A stretch of 64,000 nucleotides of DNA, taken from NCBI RefSeq assembly GCF_007992435.1, contig NZ_BKAG01000001.1, positions 186,001-250,000 on the forward strand. Reading direction: 5' to 3'. A program made the position numbers and the translations under genes. The DNA is from Prosthecobacter gellanilyticus (GTDB lineage: Bacteria > Verrucomicrobiota > Verrucomicrobiia > Verrucomicrobiales > Verrucomicrobiaceae). This document shows positions 17,662 to 25,938 of the stretch, piece after piece (position 1 is the first letter of the stretch; each line of letters starts with the position of its first letter). The notes beneath the pieces were generated by a model, which saw only the letters and a program-made list of their open reading frames with translations, ran no database searches and was not told where the DNA came from.

Positions 17662-18561
17662 ATGCAAATCGGCATCACAGGCGCCACGGGCATGGTGGGG
17701 CGCGCAGTCGGCACCCTGGCTCTGGGCACAGGGCATGAGGTCATCGGCTACTCGCGACAGGCCTCGAGTCCGCAGCCGCATGTGAGCCGGACGCTGATCT
17801 CCACGAAGGAGAATCCCCTGCCTGAGACGAAGCTGGATGCGCTCATCCACCTGGCGGGTGAAAACCTCTTCGGCGTGTGGACGAAGGCCAAGCTGGAACG
17901 CATCTGGAAGAGCCGGGTGGATCTCACACGGCAGATCGTGACCCAACTACGCACCTGGAAGCCTGAAAACCGGCCGAAGGTGCTGCTCTGCGCCTCCGCC
18001 GTGGGCTTCTATGGTGACAGGGGCGACGAGGTGCTGGAGGAAAACAGTCCCGCCGGCAGTGGCTATCTGGCAGGACTTTGCAAGGAGTGGGAAGCTGCGG
18101 CTAAGCAGGCCTCCGCCATGGGCACCCGCGTGGTGCTGCTGCGCACGGGCGTGGTGCTCGGACGGGAAGGCGGAGCTTACCCGCTGATGCGCCGAGTGTT
18201 CTCTTTGGGGCTCGGCGGCCGCATGGGATCTGGCAAGCAGTGGATGCCGTGGATTCACGAGCAGGACGAGGCCACGCTCATCCTCTGGGCTTTGGAAAAC
18301 GAGAGCGTGGTGGGGCCGCTGAACCTGTGCGCGCCGCATCCCGTGACGAATGCGGAATACACGCGCAGGCTGGCTGCTCATCTGAAGCGGCCTGCCTTCT
18401 TCCACGTGCCGGCTTTTGCCATGCGCCTGGCGCCGAAACGCATGGCGGATGAGATGCTGCTGATCAGCCAGCGCGCCTTTCCTCGCGTTGCCACAGATCT
18501 GGGCTATCGTTTCGCCTATCCGCAGCTCGATGATGCTCTCACCGAACTCGGAGGTTCATAA
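17662..18561 (+). CDS. TIGR01777-type NAD-dependent epimerase (YfcH-like)
   Basis: A 299-residue extended short-chain dehydrogenase. The nucleotide-binding motif GITGATGMVGRAV is at residues 4-16; LIHLAGENLFG, SAVGFYGDRGDE and the C-terminal DUF1731-like block with ADEMLLISQR and DLGYRFAYP are signatures of the YfcH/TIGR01777 family. Its reaction is not established for the family. It may be co-transcribed with the upstream 150-residue gene. Confidence 0.9.
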   Translation: MQIGITGATGMVGRAVGTLALGTGHEVIGYSRQASSPQPHVSRTLISTKENPLPETKLDALIHLAGENLFGVWTKAKLERIWKSRVDLTRQIVTQLRTWKPENRPKVLLCASAVGFYGDRGDEVLEENSPAGSGYLAGLCKEWEAAAKQASAMGTRVVLLRTGVVLGREGGAYPLMRRVFSLGLGGRMGSGKQWMPWIHEQDEATLILWALENESVVGPLNLCAPHPVTNAEYTRRLAAHLKRPAFFHVPAFAMRLAPKRMADEMLLISQRAFPRVATDLGYRFAYPQLDDALTELGGS

Positions 18562-18653
18562 GGGTCTGCCGCTTGCTGTGGTCTAACCAACCGTAGTCAA
18601 CGGGGTTCGATCACCGAACCGTTGTCCTCTTCCCTCCCGCTCCGCTCCCGTCC

Positions 18654-19532
18654 ATGTCCGCCGCCCAGACCACCATCGCCGTCATCTACGATTACGACCA
18701 GACGCTCAGCCCCACCTACATGCAGGATGAGACGCTGTTCCCGCACTTCGGCATCAATGCGAACCAGTTCTGGAAGAAGAGCCGCGAGCTGGTGGACCAG
18801 CAAGGTTATGATGGCGAGCTGGCCTATCTGAAATGCATGCTCGACTACCTTGAGATGGACCGCCCGACGAATGATGAGCTGGTGAAGCTGGGCGCCCAGC
18901 TGCGCTACTACAAAGGCGTGCCCGAGGTTTTTGACGAACTGAACGGCACACTGAGCCAGCAGCATCGTTCGTTAGGCATCAAGATCGAGCACTACATCGT
19001 CTCCTCCGGCTTGAAGGCGCTGCTGGACGGCAGTTCGCTCGCACCCTCGGTGAAGCGCATTTTCGGCTGTGAGTTCGGCACGGACAAGGACGGACGCATC
19101 AGTTTCCCGAAGCGTGTGATCAGCCACACCACGAAGACGCAGTATCTCTTCCGCATCAACAAAGGCATGCTGGAGCCGCATGAGGATGTGAATGATCACA
19201 TGGACCCTGAGCTGCGGCCCATCCCGTTTCAAAACATGATCTACATCGGCGATGGTCCCACGGACGTGCCCTGCTTCACCCTCATGAAGCGCTACGGTGG
19301 TCATGCCATCGCCGTGTACAACGCGGAGGAGACCAGCCGCGCCAGCTTCCGCAAATGCTACCAGCTCAATGCGCTGGCCGACCGTGTGAAGCACATCGCC
19401 CCTGCGGACTACCGCGCTGGCAGCCACCTGCGCCTGCTGCTGGAGGAGATGATCCTGGATATTGCGGACAGCATCGTGCGGAAGAAGAAGCTGGAGATCG
19501 AGGAAGGCACCGTGTCCGCGCCGCATTTTTGA
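18654..19532 (+). CDS. HAD-family phosphatase
   Basis: A 292-residue hydrolase with motif I YDYDQTLS (nucleophile Asp13, acid Asp15), motif II SSG near residue 119, and motif IV GDGPTDVPCF near residue 200. The cap contains the helical residues 30-100. It belongs to the phosphoserine-phosphatase-like branch of HAD enzymes, substrate unknown. It starts 93 bases after the epimerase gene on the same strand. Confidence 0.88.
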   Translation: MSAAQTTIAVIYDYDQTLSPTYMQDETLFPHFGINANQFWKKSRELVDQQGYDGELAYLKCMLDYLEMDRPTNDELVKLGAQLRYYKGVPEVFDELNGTLSQQHRSLGIKIEHYIVSSGLKALLDGSSLAPSVKRIFGCEFGTDKDGRISFPKRVISHTTKTQYLFRINKGMLEPHEDVNDHMDPELRPIPFQNMIYIGDGPTDVPCFTLMKRYGGHAIAVYNAEETSRASFRKCYQLNALADRVKHIAPADYRAGSHLRLLLEEMILDIADSIVRKKKLEIEEGTVSAPHF

Positions 19533-19606
19533 GGCCAGACCTGGCAGGTCGCGGAGAAGGACCCTGCGTATGCCTAACCAAAAGAGTATTCTCTATGGGG
19601 GGCTGT

Positions 19607-20107
19607 CTAATGTTCCTGCGCGTGGAGTAGATGGATCTTCCCGATGATGATCCGGCCCTTCTCGGGCAGGGGCCGTTTGGGTATGACGTCAACGCGGATG
19701 CCTGATGGCACCGGCGGACCTGCCAGCCGCAGGCGCTTGAAGAGGCAGGTGGCGTCGAGTGAAAACCCCATGCCCTGGCCACCTCCACCATGCTTGTCCT
19801 TCATGGAGGACTGGACCAAACCGTAGAGGCCAACGGTGCCGAGATGATGCTCCGGATGTGCCGCCGCTGCCGCGCCTTCGGGAACGGACAGATAGACGTC
19901 CAGCAATGTGGGTTGATCCCCGGTGATGCCTTCCAGCCGTAGATACACCTCGCCTCGGGGGTCGGCTCCAGACTTTGTCTCCAGCGCGGCTGCCAATGCA
20001 CGGCATGCCTCTGGCTGCACCGGCAGCACCACGGAGGCACCGGTGGGAGCAAGCTGGAGCGCCTGAGTGGTGCTTCCAACCGTGCTTGCTTGTGAGGGAT
20101 CAGACAT
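19607..20107 (-). CDS. Stand-alone paralogue of the tyrosinase C-terminal domain
   Basis: A 166-residue protein without signal peptide. It aligns with the last 140 residues of the tyrosinase two genes upstream: VYLRLEGITGDQPTLLDVYL against VFLKLEGITGTRGATVLDVF, then GTVGLYGLVQSS against GSVGLFGLKQAS, GFSLDATCLFKRL against TFSLDITSIVDDL, and PKRPLPEKGRIIIGKIHL against PYRPLPAGTDIKVGRVSV. No copper-binding domain is present. Tyrosinase C-terminal domains often cover the active site or carry copper, so a free copy could act as a caddie or regulatory protein. That role is inference. Confidence 0.75.
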   Translation of the reverse strand: MSDPSQASTVGSTTQALQLAPTGASVVLPVQPEACRALAAALETKSGADPRGEVYLRLEGITGDQPTLLDVYLSVPEGAAAAAHPEHHLGTVGLYGLVQSSMKDKHGGGGQGMGFSLDATCLFKRLRLAGPPVPSGIRVDVIPKRPLPEKGRIIIGKIHLLHAQEH

Positions 20108-20201
20108 GGACCGTGTGCGGATGAGAGCGGGTTAAACGTGCTGCCCAAAACAGGCATTGAAGGGTTTGCCACTCCCGCTGACAGGCTTTGACACCGGAAG
20201 T

Positions 20202-21002
20202 CTAAGTGGTGTTGGAAGCGTGCCAAGGAGCTTCCGCAACGGCTGGCTGGCGGCCGGGCAAGACTCTGGGGTGCCAGCCGCGAAAGCGCCTCTCCAACCA
20301 AAGAAACGAGGTGCGGAAACCGCGCCACCGCCACGACGGACGTGCCGCAGGATCCATGCGCTCACAAAACATCAGCACCGTGACGGCTGCCATGGCGGCA
20401 TGGTGGCCGCTGGGGAGCACCATGGGGAAGAGCATGGCGACCCAGCAGGATCCCGCGCACCACAGGCCATGCACCAGCCCCATTTGGAAGGCATCTCTTC
20501 CGGCGGCGAAACCAAACGCAGCGAGCGGGCGATGACTCTGGCACCGGTTCAGACAGATCTGCTTAGCGGGAGATGCCTGCCAAATCAGCGCCACCAGACC
20601 CACGACCATGGCGGGCAACCATGACCATGATGGCGGAGCCAGAGATCTGGCGAGGAGCTCGGCCCCGGTGAGCCCTGCCCCGACCAGCAGCCACACCAAG
20701 CCAAAGCCTGTGAAAAACAGTGCGACAAGGGCCACCCGGACCCGGGTGAAACTGCTCTGCCAAATGAAGAACACGGGTGGCACCAGTGTGGGGAGCATCA
20801 TCGCCAGCAGCATGAGCACCCAGTTCGTTGCCTGATGTCCCGGACCGGCAGATTCCATGAGCTGGCTCGCAGTGCCCCCGCACATGGTCGACGAAAGCAT
20901 GGATGGACCCGCGCTCCTGGTGAGGAGCGCGATCCACCCTGCCAGACTGACGAGAAGCACGCCCGTGAAGAGCCGGGCGTGCTGCTTGCGTTGTAGTGTC
21001 AT
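20202..21002 (-). CDS. DUF2182-like metal-binding integral membrane protein
   Basis: A 266-residue protein with about six hydrophobic segments. The pattern WVLMLLAMMLPTLVPP, the CLNRC motif (KQICLNRC) and the later GLWCAGSCWVAMLFPM match DUF2182, a family of predicted metal-binding membrane proteins. It lies 16 bases after the tyrosinase gene in the same direction, so the two are almost certainly co-transcribed. A role in copper delivery or membrane handling of the metal is plausible but inferred. The last 45 residues are basic and not typical of the family. Confidence 0.78.
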   Translation of the reverse strand: MTLQRKQHARLFTGVLLVSLAGWIALLTRSAGPSMLSSTMCGGTASQLMESAGPGHQATNWVLMLLAMMLPTLVPPVFFIWQSSFTRVRVALVALFFTGFGLVWLLVGAGLTGAELLARSLAPPSWSWLPAMVVGLVALIWQASPAKQICLNRCQSHRPLAAFGFAAGRDAFQMGLVHGLWCAGSCWVAMLFPMVLPSGHHAAMAAVTVLMFCERMDPAARPSWRWRGFRTSFLWLERRFRGWHPRVLPGRQPAVAEAPWHASNTT

Positions 21003-21018
21003 GGGAATGTCCCGTGTG

Positions 21019-22626
21019 TTAATGCGTCACGCGATACACACTGACGCGTCCCACCTTGATGTCCGTTCCTGCGGGAAGTGGACGATAGGGCACCAGGAGC
21101 ACGTCCAGGGAGCCGGCATCCAGGGTTTTTCCCAGATGCAGGTCATCCACGATGGAGGTGATATCGAGTGAGAAGGTCAGGCCCGAGCCTCCATGCTTGC
21201 CATTTTTGTCGCTGGCCTGCTTCAGCCCGAAGAGCCCCACGCTGCCTGCCTTCTGCTGCGGGTTTTCGGCGGGATTCGCTCCTGCAGGCAGGTTCACGAA
21301 GACATCCAGCACGGTGGCGCCGCGGGTGCCTGTGATGCCTTCCAGTTTGAGAAACACCTGGTCCGGCTGATCCGGGGTGGATTCCAGGCTCAGGCTGGAC
21401 ATGAGCTTCTTGTTGACGGTCGAGTCCAGCTTCACGGAGGCACGGCTGACGCCGCCGTTCACGATCAGGCTGCTGGTGCTCGCGCCCAAAAGCTCCGCAG
21501 CACGTGGCGGTGCCACGATCTGGGGGCGCGCTGCGGCTTCGAGGGCAGGTGCTCCCAGATGGGCCAGCCGGGCCGCGAGAGCCACAGGCTGGGCTTTCGG
21601 GCTGGGGAAGCCCGATGCCGCTGCCAGGGCAGTGTTCTGCAGCATGTCGTAGGTGTAGTTCAGCACCTGAATATTGCCGACGTCCCCGGGAGTGTATTTC
21701 CAGGGCTGGCTCTGCGGCCAAGGCATGGCAAACTCAGGGGTCGGACCATTGACCCAGGCAGGGTCTGAGGGGTTGGAACGGCCCAGGGCCACGTTCCAGT
21801 ATGCCCACAGCAGGTCGATCAGGCAGTGGTGCATGTAGAAGATCGGGTCCAGCGCTGCCAGGTTCGGGTCGATCATCAGACCTTCCTCGGTGTAGTCACC
21901 GGAATTGTTCTTGGTGCTGCCGACGATCACGTGGACGTTGTTGTGGGGATTGCTCTCCAGCCCGCCCGTGAGCCCGCTGAAGTGCGAGAAAGTGGTGATG
22001 CCACCTCCGAAGCCGCCGTTCGCACTCGTGCCCGTGTAGGTCGAATCGTTCAGGCAGTCGGCGCTGATCCCGCCTTGGGGAATGTAGATGTTTCCATCAC
22101 CATCCGGGCCGTAGCGGTCCGTGACATACAGCGGATTTGTCTGGCCGCCCAGACCGGCAGGAAAGGGGCTGCCATCCGGCAGAGTCGCGGGAAGCGTCGT
22201 TGCCGCGAAATCCCCGGGCATCTGCGGGTTTTGGAAATAGTTCCAATAGGGCAGAGCCCAGGTGGCGGGACCGCCTGCAGCGACGATGTCCTGCCGGAGC
22301 TGAGCTTCCAAAGCCATGAGGTAGCCCCGGTGCCAGGGCACAAAATACCAGGTCCCATGCTGGCATTGATCCCACAGGCTGGTGTCGCTGGGGACTGGTG
22401 AGGTCGGCACGTCCGGTGGCGGATTCACCTGGGCCCAGGACCGGGAAGTCGGGTCGGTCTGGGTCACCCATTGGCCGTGGATAGCGGCGAAGTACCACCA
22501 GCTGGCGGGATCGCTAAGAGATCTCTGCATCATCGCATGCACGCCCACGGCGTACCAGACCACGTTTGGATCACTGAAGTTCCCGCCGGAATCGGAGATG
22601 TCGTTTCGAGTGTATTGCTGTCCCAT
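21019..22626 (-). CDS. Tyrosinase (type 3 copper monooxygenase)
   Basis: A 535-residue enzyme that hydroxylates phenols and oxidises catechols to quinones. Copper A ligands are His50 (AAIHG), His90 (CQHGT) and His99 (VPWHRGY); copper B ligands are His228 and His232 (PHNNVHV) and His266 (YMHHCLID). A C-terminal domain of about 150 residues follows a linker near residue 370. No signal peptide is seen, and no Tat motif. It is the first gene of a three-gene operon with the DUF2182-like protein and the domain paralogue. A product might be melanin or modified phenolics. Confidence 0.92.
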   Translation of the reverse strand: MGQQYTRNDISDSGGNFSDPNVVWYAVGVHAMMQRSLSDPASWWYFAAIHGQWVTQTDPTSRSWAQVNPPPDVPTSPVPSDTSLWDQCQHGTWYFVPWHRGYLMALEAQLRQDIVAAGGPATWALPYWNYFQNPQMPGDFAATTLPATLPDGSPFPAGLGGQTNPLYVTDRYGPDGDGNIYIPQGGISADCLNDSTYTGTSANGGFGGGITTFSHFSGLTGGLESNPHNNVHVIVGSTKNNSGDYTEEGLMIDPNLAALDPIFYMHHCLIDLLWAYWNVALGRSNPSDPAWVNGPTPEFAMPWPQSQPWKYTPGDVGNIQVLNYTYDMLQNTALAAASGFPSPKAQPVALAARLAHLGAPALEAAARPQIVAPPRAAELLGASTSSLIVNGGVSRASVKLDSTVNKKLMSSLSLESTPDQPDQVFLKLEGITGTRGATVLDVFVNLPAGANPAENPQQKAGSVGLFGLKQASDKNGKHGGSGLTFSLDITSIVDDLHLGKTLDAGSLDVLLVPYRPLPAGTDIKVGRVSVYRVTH

Positions 22627-22967
22627 GATCGGTGTCCTGTTGTGTTAGTTTGTTGTTCGGAAACCACGCACGTTGGCGGGAATTGGACCGACGCTGCCTG
22701 ATTCATTTACAAATATCAACTACATATTTAAAACAATGTGTTTGCCTTAATTCTTGCCTGTAATCACCAAGTAAATCAGCAAAAGCTCAGTAAACCTAAG
22801 AATCAAGTCCATGTAATATTGTTCAATCGAACTTATGCAACGCCTAAATAACAGGCCCGACCTCTGTCTCCCCTTGTCTCCTACCGGCAAGGCGGCAAAA
22901 TCATCCCGATGATCTTGCAGCATCGATGACGGGTGGTCTGTCACACAGGGCGCTGCATCCTCTCCTC
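22627..22967. other. AT-rich divergent promoter region without genes
   Basis: About 300 bases lie between the divergent tyrosinase and EEP-family genes. The middle (22690-22850) is AT-rich and probably carries promoters for both directions, but I see no consensus pair that I would defend. One inverted repeat, GTTC-N4-GAAC, lies in the middle of it near 22821-22832. No gene is visible. Confidence 0.4.
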
Positions 22968-23993
22968 ATGACTCAAAGCCGCCCGTTTGTCTCCGCCTCG
23001 GTCCGTCTCGATGGCATCCTGGATGTGCTCATCCTGCTGGCCTTGTCAGGCTCTTGGTTAGGCGTGTTCGGACACTGGCACTGGGCTTTGGACGTCTTTG
23101 CGCACTTCCGCTGGCAGTATCTGATCTTCTGCTGGATCGCGGTGGGCTGGAGCCTTTGGCGCCGGCGCAAATACGTGGCCTGGATCAGTGGGGCGACCCT
23201 GGCGCTCAATGCGGCGATGATCGGAAGCTTGCTGTTCACACTGCCCAGTCCGACGGGCACGGAGGTGCCGGACTTCAAGCTGCGTGTTGTGAGCCTGAAC
23301 GTCCTCACGGAGAACCGCCGCCATCAGGACGTGCTGGACTTCCTCCGCAAGGCTGATGCAGACGTCATCTTCCTCATGGAGATCGACCATGTGTGGGCGG
23401 AAGCGATGAAGCCTCTGGAGCAGAGCCATCCTCATCATCAGGTGTATCCTCGCGAGGATAATTTTGGTGTCGCCTTCTACAGCCGCCTGCCGCTCAAGGA
23501 TGTGCATGTCACGCATCGCTTTGAGCACGGTCTGAATCTGGACTCCGACCCACCCCCGACCATCGAAGCGCGGTTGAGCATCGGTGCGCGTGAGCTGGTG
23601 ATGTATGGCGTGCACACGCTGCCACCAGGTGGTGCGATGCAGTGGCGCAGTCGAAACTTCTTGTTAGAGGACATCGGTCTCCAGGCCGCCGCGCTGAAGG
23701 AGCCGGTGCTTGTGTTCGGAGATCTCAATGCCACGCCCTGGTGTGAAGGCATGCGCTGCCTGCTGCGGGCAGGCCGTCTGGGCTTTCATATGACGACACC
23801 TCCATGGGCACCGACCTGGCGCGTGACCTCACCGTTTGCCATTCCGATCGATCACGCGCTCTGCACACCGCCTCTCGCGATCCAGCGTCGTGAGATCAGT
23901 GGTAATCTAGGGTCTGATCATCGCGCACAAATTTTGGACATTCGCTGGATGGACGGGGCGGCGTGCTGTGAGGTGGGTGCGGGGGGCCATTGA
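22968..23993 (+). CDS. Membrane-anchored endonuclease/exonuclease/phosphatase-family protein
   Basis: About 341 residues. Three hydrophobic segments in the first 100 residues are followed by an EEP domain: VVSLNVLTENRR (metal-binding Asn), VIFLMEID (Glu), VFGDLNATPW (catalytic Asp-x-Asn) and SDHRAQ (catalytic Asp-His) near the C-terminus. The layout matches the YafD/membrane-EEP group, whose substrate is unknown. The start could also be the ATG at 22926, 14 codons upstream; neither has a clear ribosome-binding site. Confidence 0.82.
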   Translation: MTQSRPFVSASVRLDGILDVLILLALSGSWLGVFGHWHWALDVFAHFRWQYLIFCWIAVGWSLWRRRKYVAWISGATLALNAAMIGSLLFTLPSPTGTEVPDFKLRVVSLNVLTENRRHQDVLDFLRKADADVIFLMEIDHVWAEAMKPLEQSHPHHQVYPREDNFGVAFYSRLPLKDVHVTHRFEHGLNLDSDPPPTIEARLSIGARELVMYGVHTLPPGGAMQWRSRNFLLEDIGLQAAALKEPVLVFGDLNATPWCEGMRCLLRAGRLGFHMTTPPWAPTWRVTSPFAIPIDHALCTPPLAIQRREISGNLGSDHRAQILDIRWMDGAACCEVGAGGH

Positions 23994-24096
23994 AGCACCC
24001 AGAAGCGAGGATAACGAACTTTAGATTCTCGGCCAGGATGACACTATCAGAGTCGTTGATCCAATATTGGAATGGGTGGCCACCGAACCATGAAAG

Positions 24097-24482
24097 CTGT
24101 CAATTTTTTGCACACTGACCCCATTTTGCCCCTAAGCTACGAGTGAATAACCACTTTCCCATTCAAAGAATGACACATGAAATACAAATCGGAGTAAAAG
24201 GAAGAATCCTTGAAGGTGATGAGGCCGGTCATTTTATCCTCGTGCAGAATGATGAGGAGAACACTGGTGGGTTCTTGATCCTAACTGCATCTGATGAAGA
24301 AATGATCGAGGGGCACGATGCATGGGTTGAAGATTACAAACAATTAGAGGCATACTTTGATGAATCACATTGGAAGATCGATTGGCGGAACAGGACTGCG
24401 GCAACTAGCTGAGCGACGATGGAAAAACCTACAGCCACACAAAAGTTCGCGTAAAACGGGGTCAGTGTGCAAAAATTGACAG
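24097..24482. mobile_element. 386-bp element with inverted ends enclosing one small gene
   Basis: The left end (24097-24127) begins CTGTCAATTTTTTGCACACT and continues GACCCCATTTT; the right end (24453-24482) is its reverse complement with one base missing and one changed. Between them is a single small gene and no transposase. The end sequence with GGGGTCAGTGTGCAAAAATT resembles ends found around REP-type (Y1) transposases. I see no clear target-site duplication. It looks like a non-autonomous element or a mobile gene cassette. Confidence 0.65.
24170..24412 (+). CDS. Small acidic hypothetical protein inside the inverted-repeat element
   Basis: An 80-residue protein from the ATG at 24170 (a GTG at 24143 would add nine residues). 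It is acidic, with a beta-strand pattern in the first half (IQIGVKGRILEG, HFILVQND, GGFLILTA) and a helical acidic tail with YKQLEAYFDESHW. The size and acidity resemble immunity or antitoxin-like proteins, but I recognise no family. It is the only gene between the inverted ends. Confidence 0.55.
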   Translation: MTHEIQIGVKGRILEGDEAGHFILVQNDEENTGGFLILTASDEEMIEGHDAWVEDYKQLEAYFDESHWKIDWRNRTAATS

Positions 24483-24706
24483 ACTGATGTGGGCGCGTTC
24501 AGCCATCAAACTTCCACGCAGCCTCCGCATCGAGTCCGTCCGGGCGTGTTGCCATGTCAGGAAGTTCGCAGTGTCCAAAGGGTCCGCTTGGGTCGCTTCC
24601 AGGCTGGCGTGAAAGTGTGGACAGTCCTTCGCCAAGGTTACGGACTGCAAAGGCGATCTTGAGATCTGTCGGCGCGAATGGAAAGAACTCCAAGACTCAC
24701 ACCCCC

Positions 24707-25303
24707 ATGACGAAGATGAAACCACAGATGCTTCTGCTGATCCTGGTTGTCATAGGTGGCGTTTTCGGCTGGATGCTGAGCAGGCCGCAGAGTTTTCTGA
24801 AACCGGTATCAGAAAGCCTGGCGAAAGAAGGGGCGGCAAGGAATGAAACTGTTAACACCCAGCCCTCGCCGGTGTTTGGGACGCCTACTGATCCCAAGCT
24901 AGTTTCACTTCGCCACCACCTGCTTCGGCCTTGGACCGAGGTGAAAACAGAAGTGGATGCCTTTCGTCAGCAGACAGCCATGGTGGATCTTTCCGAAATG
25001 AGAACGGTGGAAGCAACCACGGTCATGGCCGAACTGTTGTTCGCAGATACCAAAACCTTTTTCGACACGAAGGTGATGGCGAATGGCTTGAAAAGCAAAA
25101 CCACCAGCTATTCCGTCATGATCTACCTTTACAAAATTTTAGAGGGGGCACCGATGCCGCTCGACGGATTTAACTATGGTAACGCAGACCTGCCAGTATG
25201 GCAGGAATGGTGGGGTTTGAATCACGAGAAACTAAGGTTCCGCGAACTTGGCAAACCAGCACCTCTCCCGTCAGGATCCCTTCCTGAAGGTTCAAAGAAA
25301 TAG
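24707..25303 (+). CDS. Single-pass membrane protein, hypothetical
   Basis: A 198-residue protein with one N-terminal hydrophobic segment (residues 6-23, LLLILVVIGGVFGWML) and a soluble remainder that contains a helical core (LRPWTEVKTEVDAFRQQ, VMAELLFADTKTFFDT, YSVMIYLYKIL) and a Trp-rich motif WQEWWGLNHEKLRF. It may be anchored in the membrane or secreted. Upstream in-frame codons reach 24554 but look non-coding. No family recognised. Confidence 0.6.
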   Translation: MTKMKPQMLLLILVVIGGVFGWMLSRPQSFLKPVSESLAKEGAARNETVNTQPSPVFGTPTDPKLVSLRHHLLRPWTEVKTEVDAFRQQTAMVDLSEMRTVEATTVMAELLFADTKTFFDTKVMANGLKSKTTSYSVMIYLYKILEGAPMPLDGFNYGNADLPVWQEWWGLNHEKLRFRELGKPAPLPSGSLPEGSKK

Positions 25304-25938
25304 CAGGAACGAAGTTGGCCACTTGGGCGATCCAGGTGGATCGCGGTAGATCGCGGTCCTTTTTACAGGAGGATGGGAGTTTTGGAGAGAGAGGGAGGGT
25401 TGGCAGGCAGCTCTGAGCTGATCCAGGTGAATCCAAGCAGATCCAGGGTGTTTTTTTGAGGTTCGTTGGATAGGCGAATAGGACGGCTCAAGGGCGGTCG
25501 TGGTGGATCCAGGTAGATCGCGGTAGATCCAGGTTGGTTGAGTTCGCGGGACGGGTTCCTCGTTCTGGCGAACGAGCCTACGATGCCGATCCAAGGGAGC
25601 CGTTTGCAGTTGCTTGCCGTAGTTTGCGATTGTTTACGGTGGTTTCCAAGACGGTCGATCCGAGTCAATCCGACTGGATCCGACCTGAAGATGGGTATTG
25701 AAGAGGGGACTCAACTTTCGGAGAAAGTTGGCCACTTTGGAGGTGATCCAGGTGGATCGCGGTAGATCCAGCCTGGTTGAGTTCGCGGGATGGGTTCCTC
25801 GTTCTGGCGAACCACCTACGATGTGCACGTGCGGTGCTTCATTTGCCACAAGACGCTCTGACACGCTGAAGCGTGAACAACGTGCTTGTGGGGCGGATTC
25901 GTTTCTCCTGTCGAGCCTTTGGCTCGGCAAACTCTTGG
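25304..25938. repeat. Gene-free stretch with dispersed direct repeats
   Basis: The 635 bases hold at least three partial copies of one unit. The unit GATCCAGGTGGATCGCGGTA occurs at 25329-25348 and 25745-25764, with a one-base variant at 25506-25525. Copies 1 and 3 share a preceding GTTGGCCACTT, and copies 2 and 3 share a following segment of about 55 bases ending in CTGGCGAAC near 25572 and 25811. The unit consists of GATCNNGGT(G/A)GATC-like palindromic pieces. No gene is seen; frames through it have no protein character. Confidence 0.7.

Noticed and set aside
24554-24706. N-terminal extension of the 198-residue membrane protein
   Set aside because: The first 51 codons read as arbitrary sequence and the hydrophobic start at 24707 is a natural beginning.
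25304-25938. CRISPR array
   Set aside because: Repeats are few, irregularly spaced and of unequal length, and no cas genes are present.
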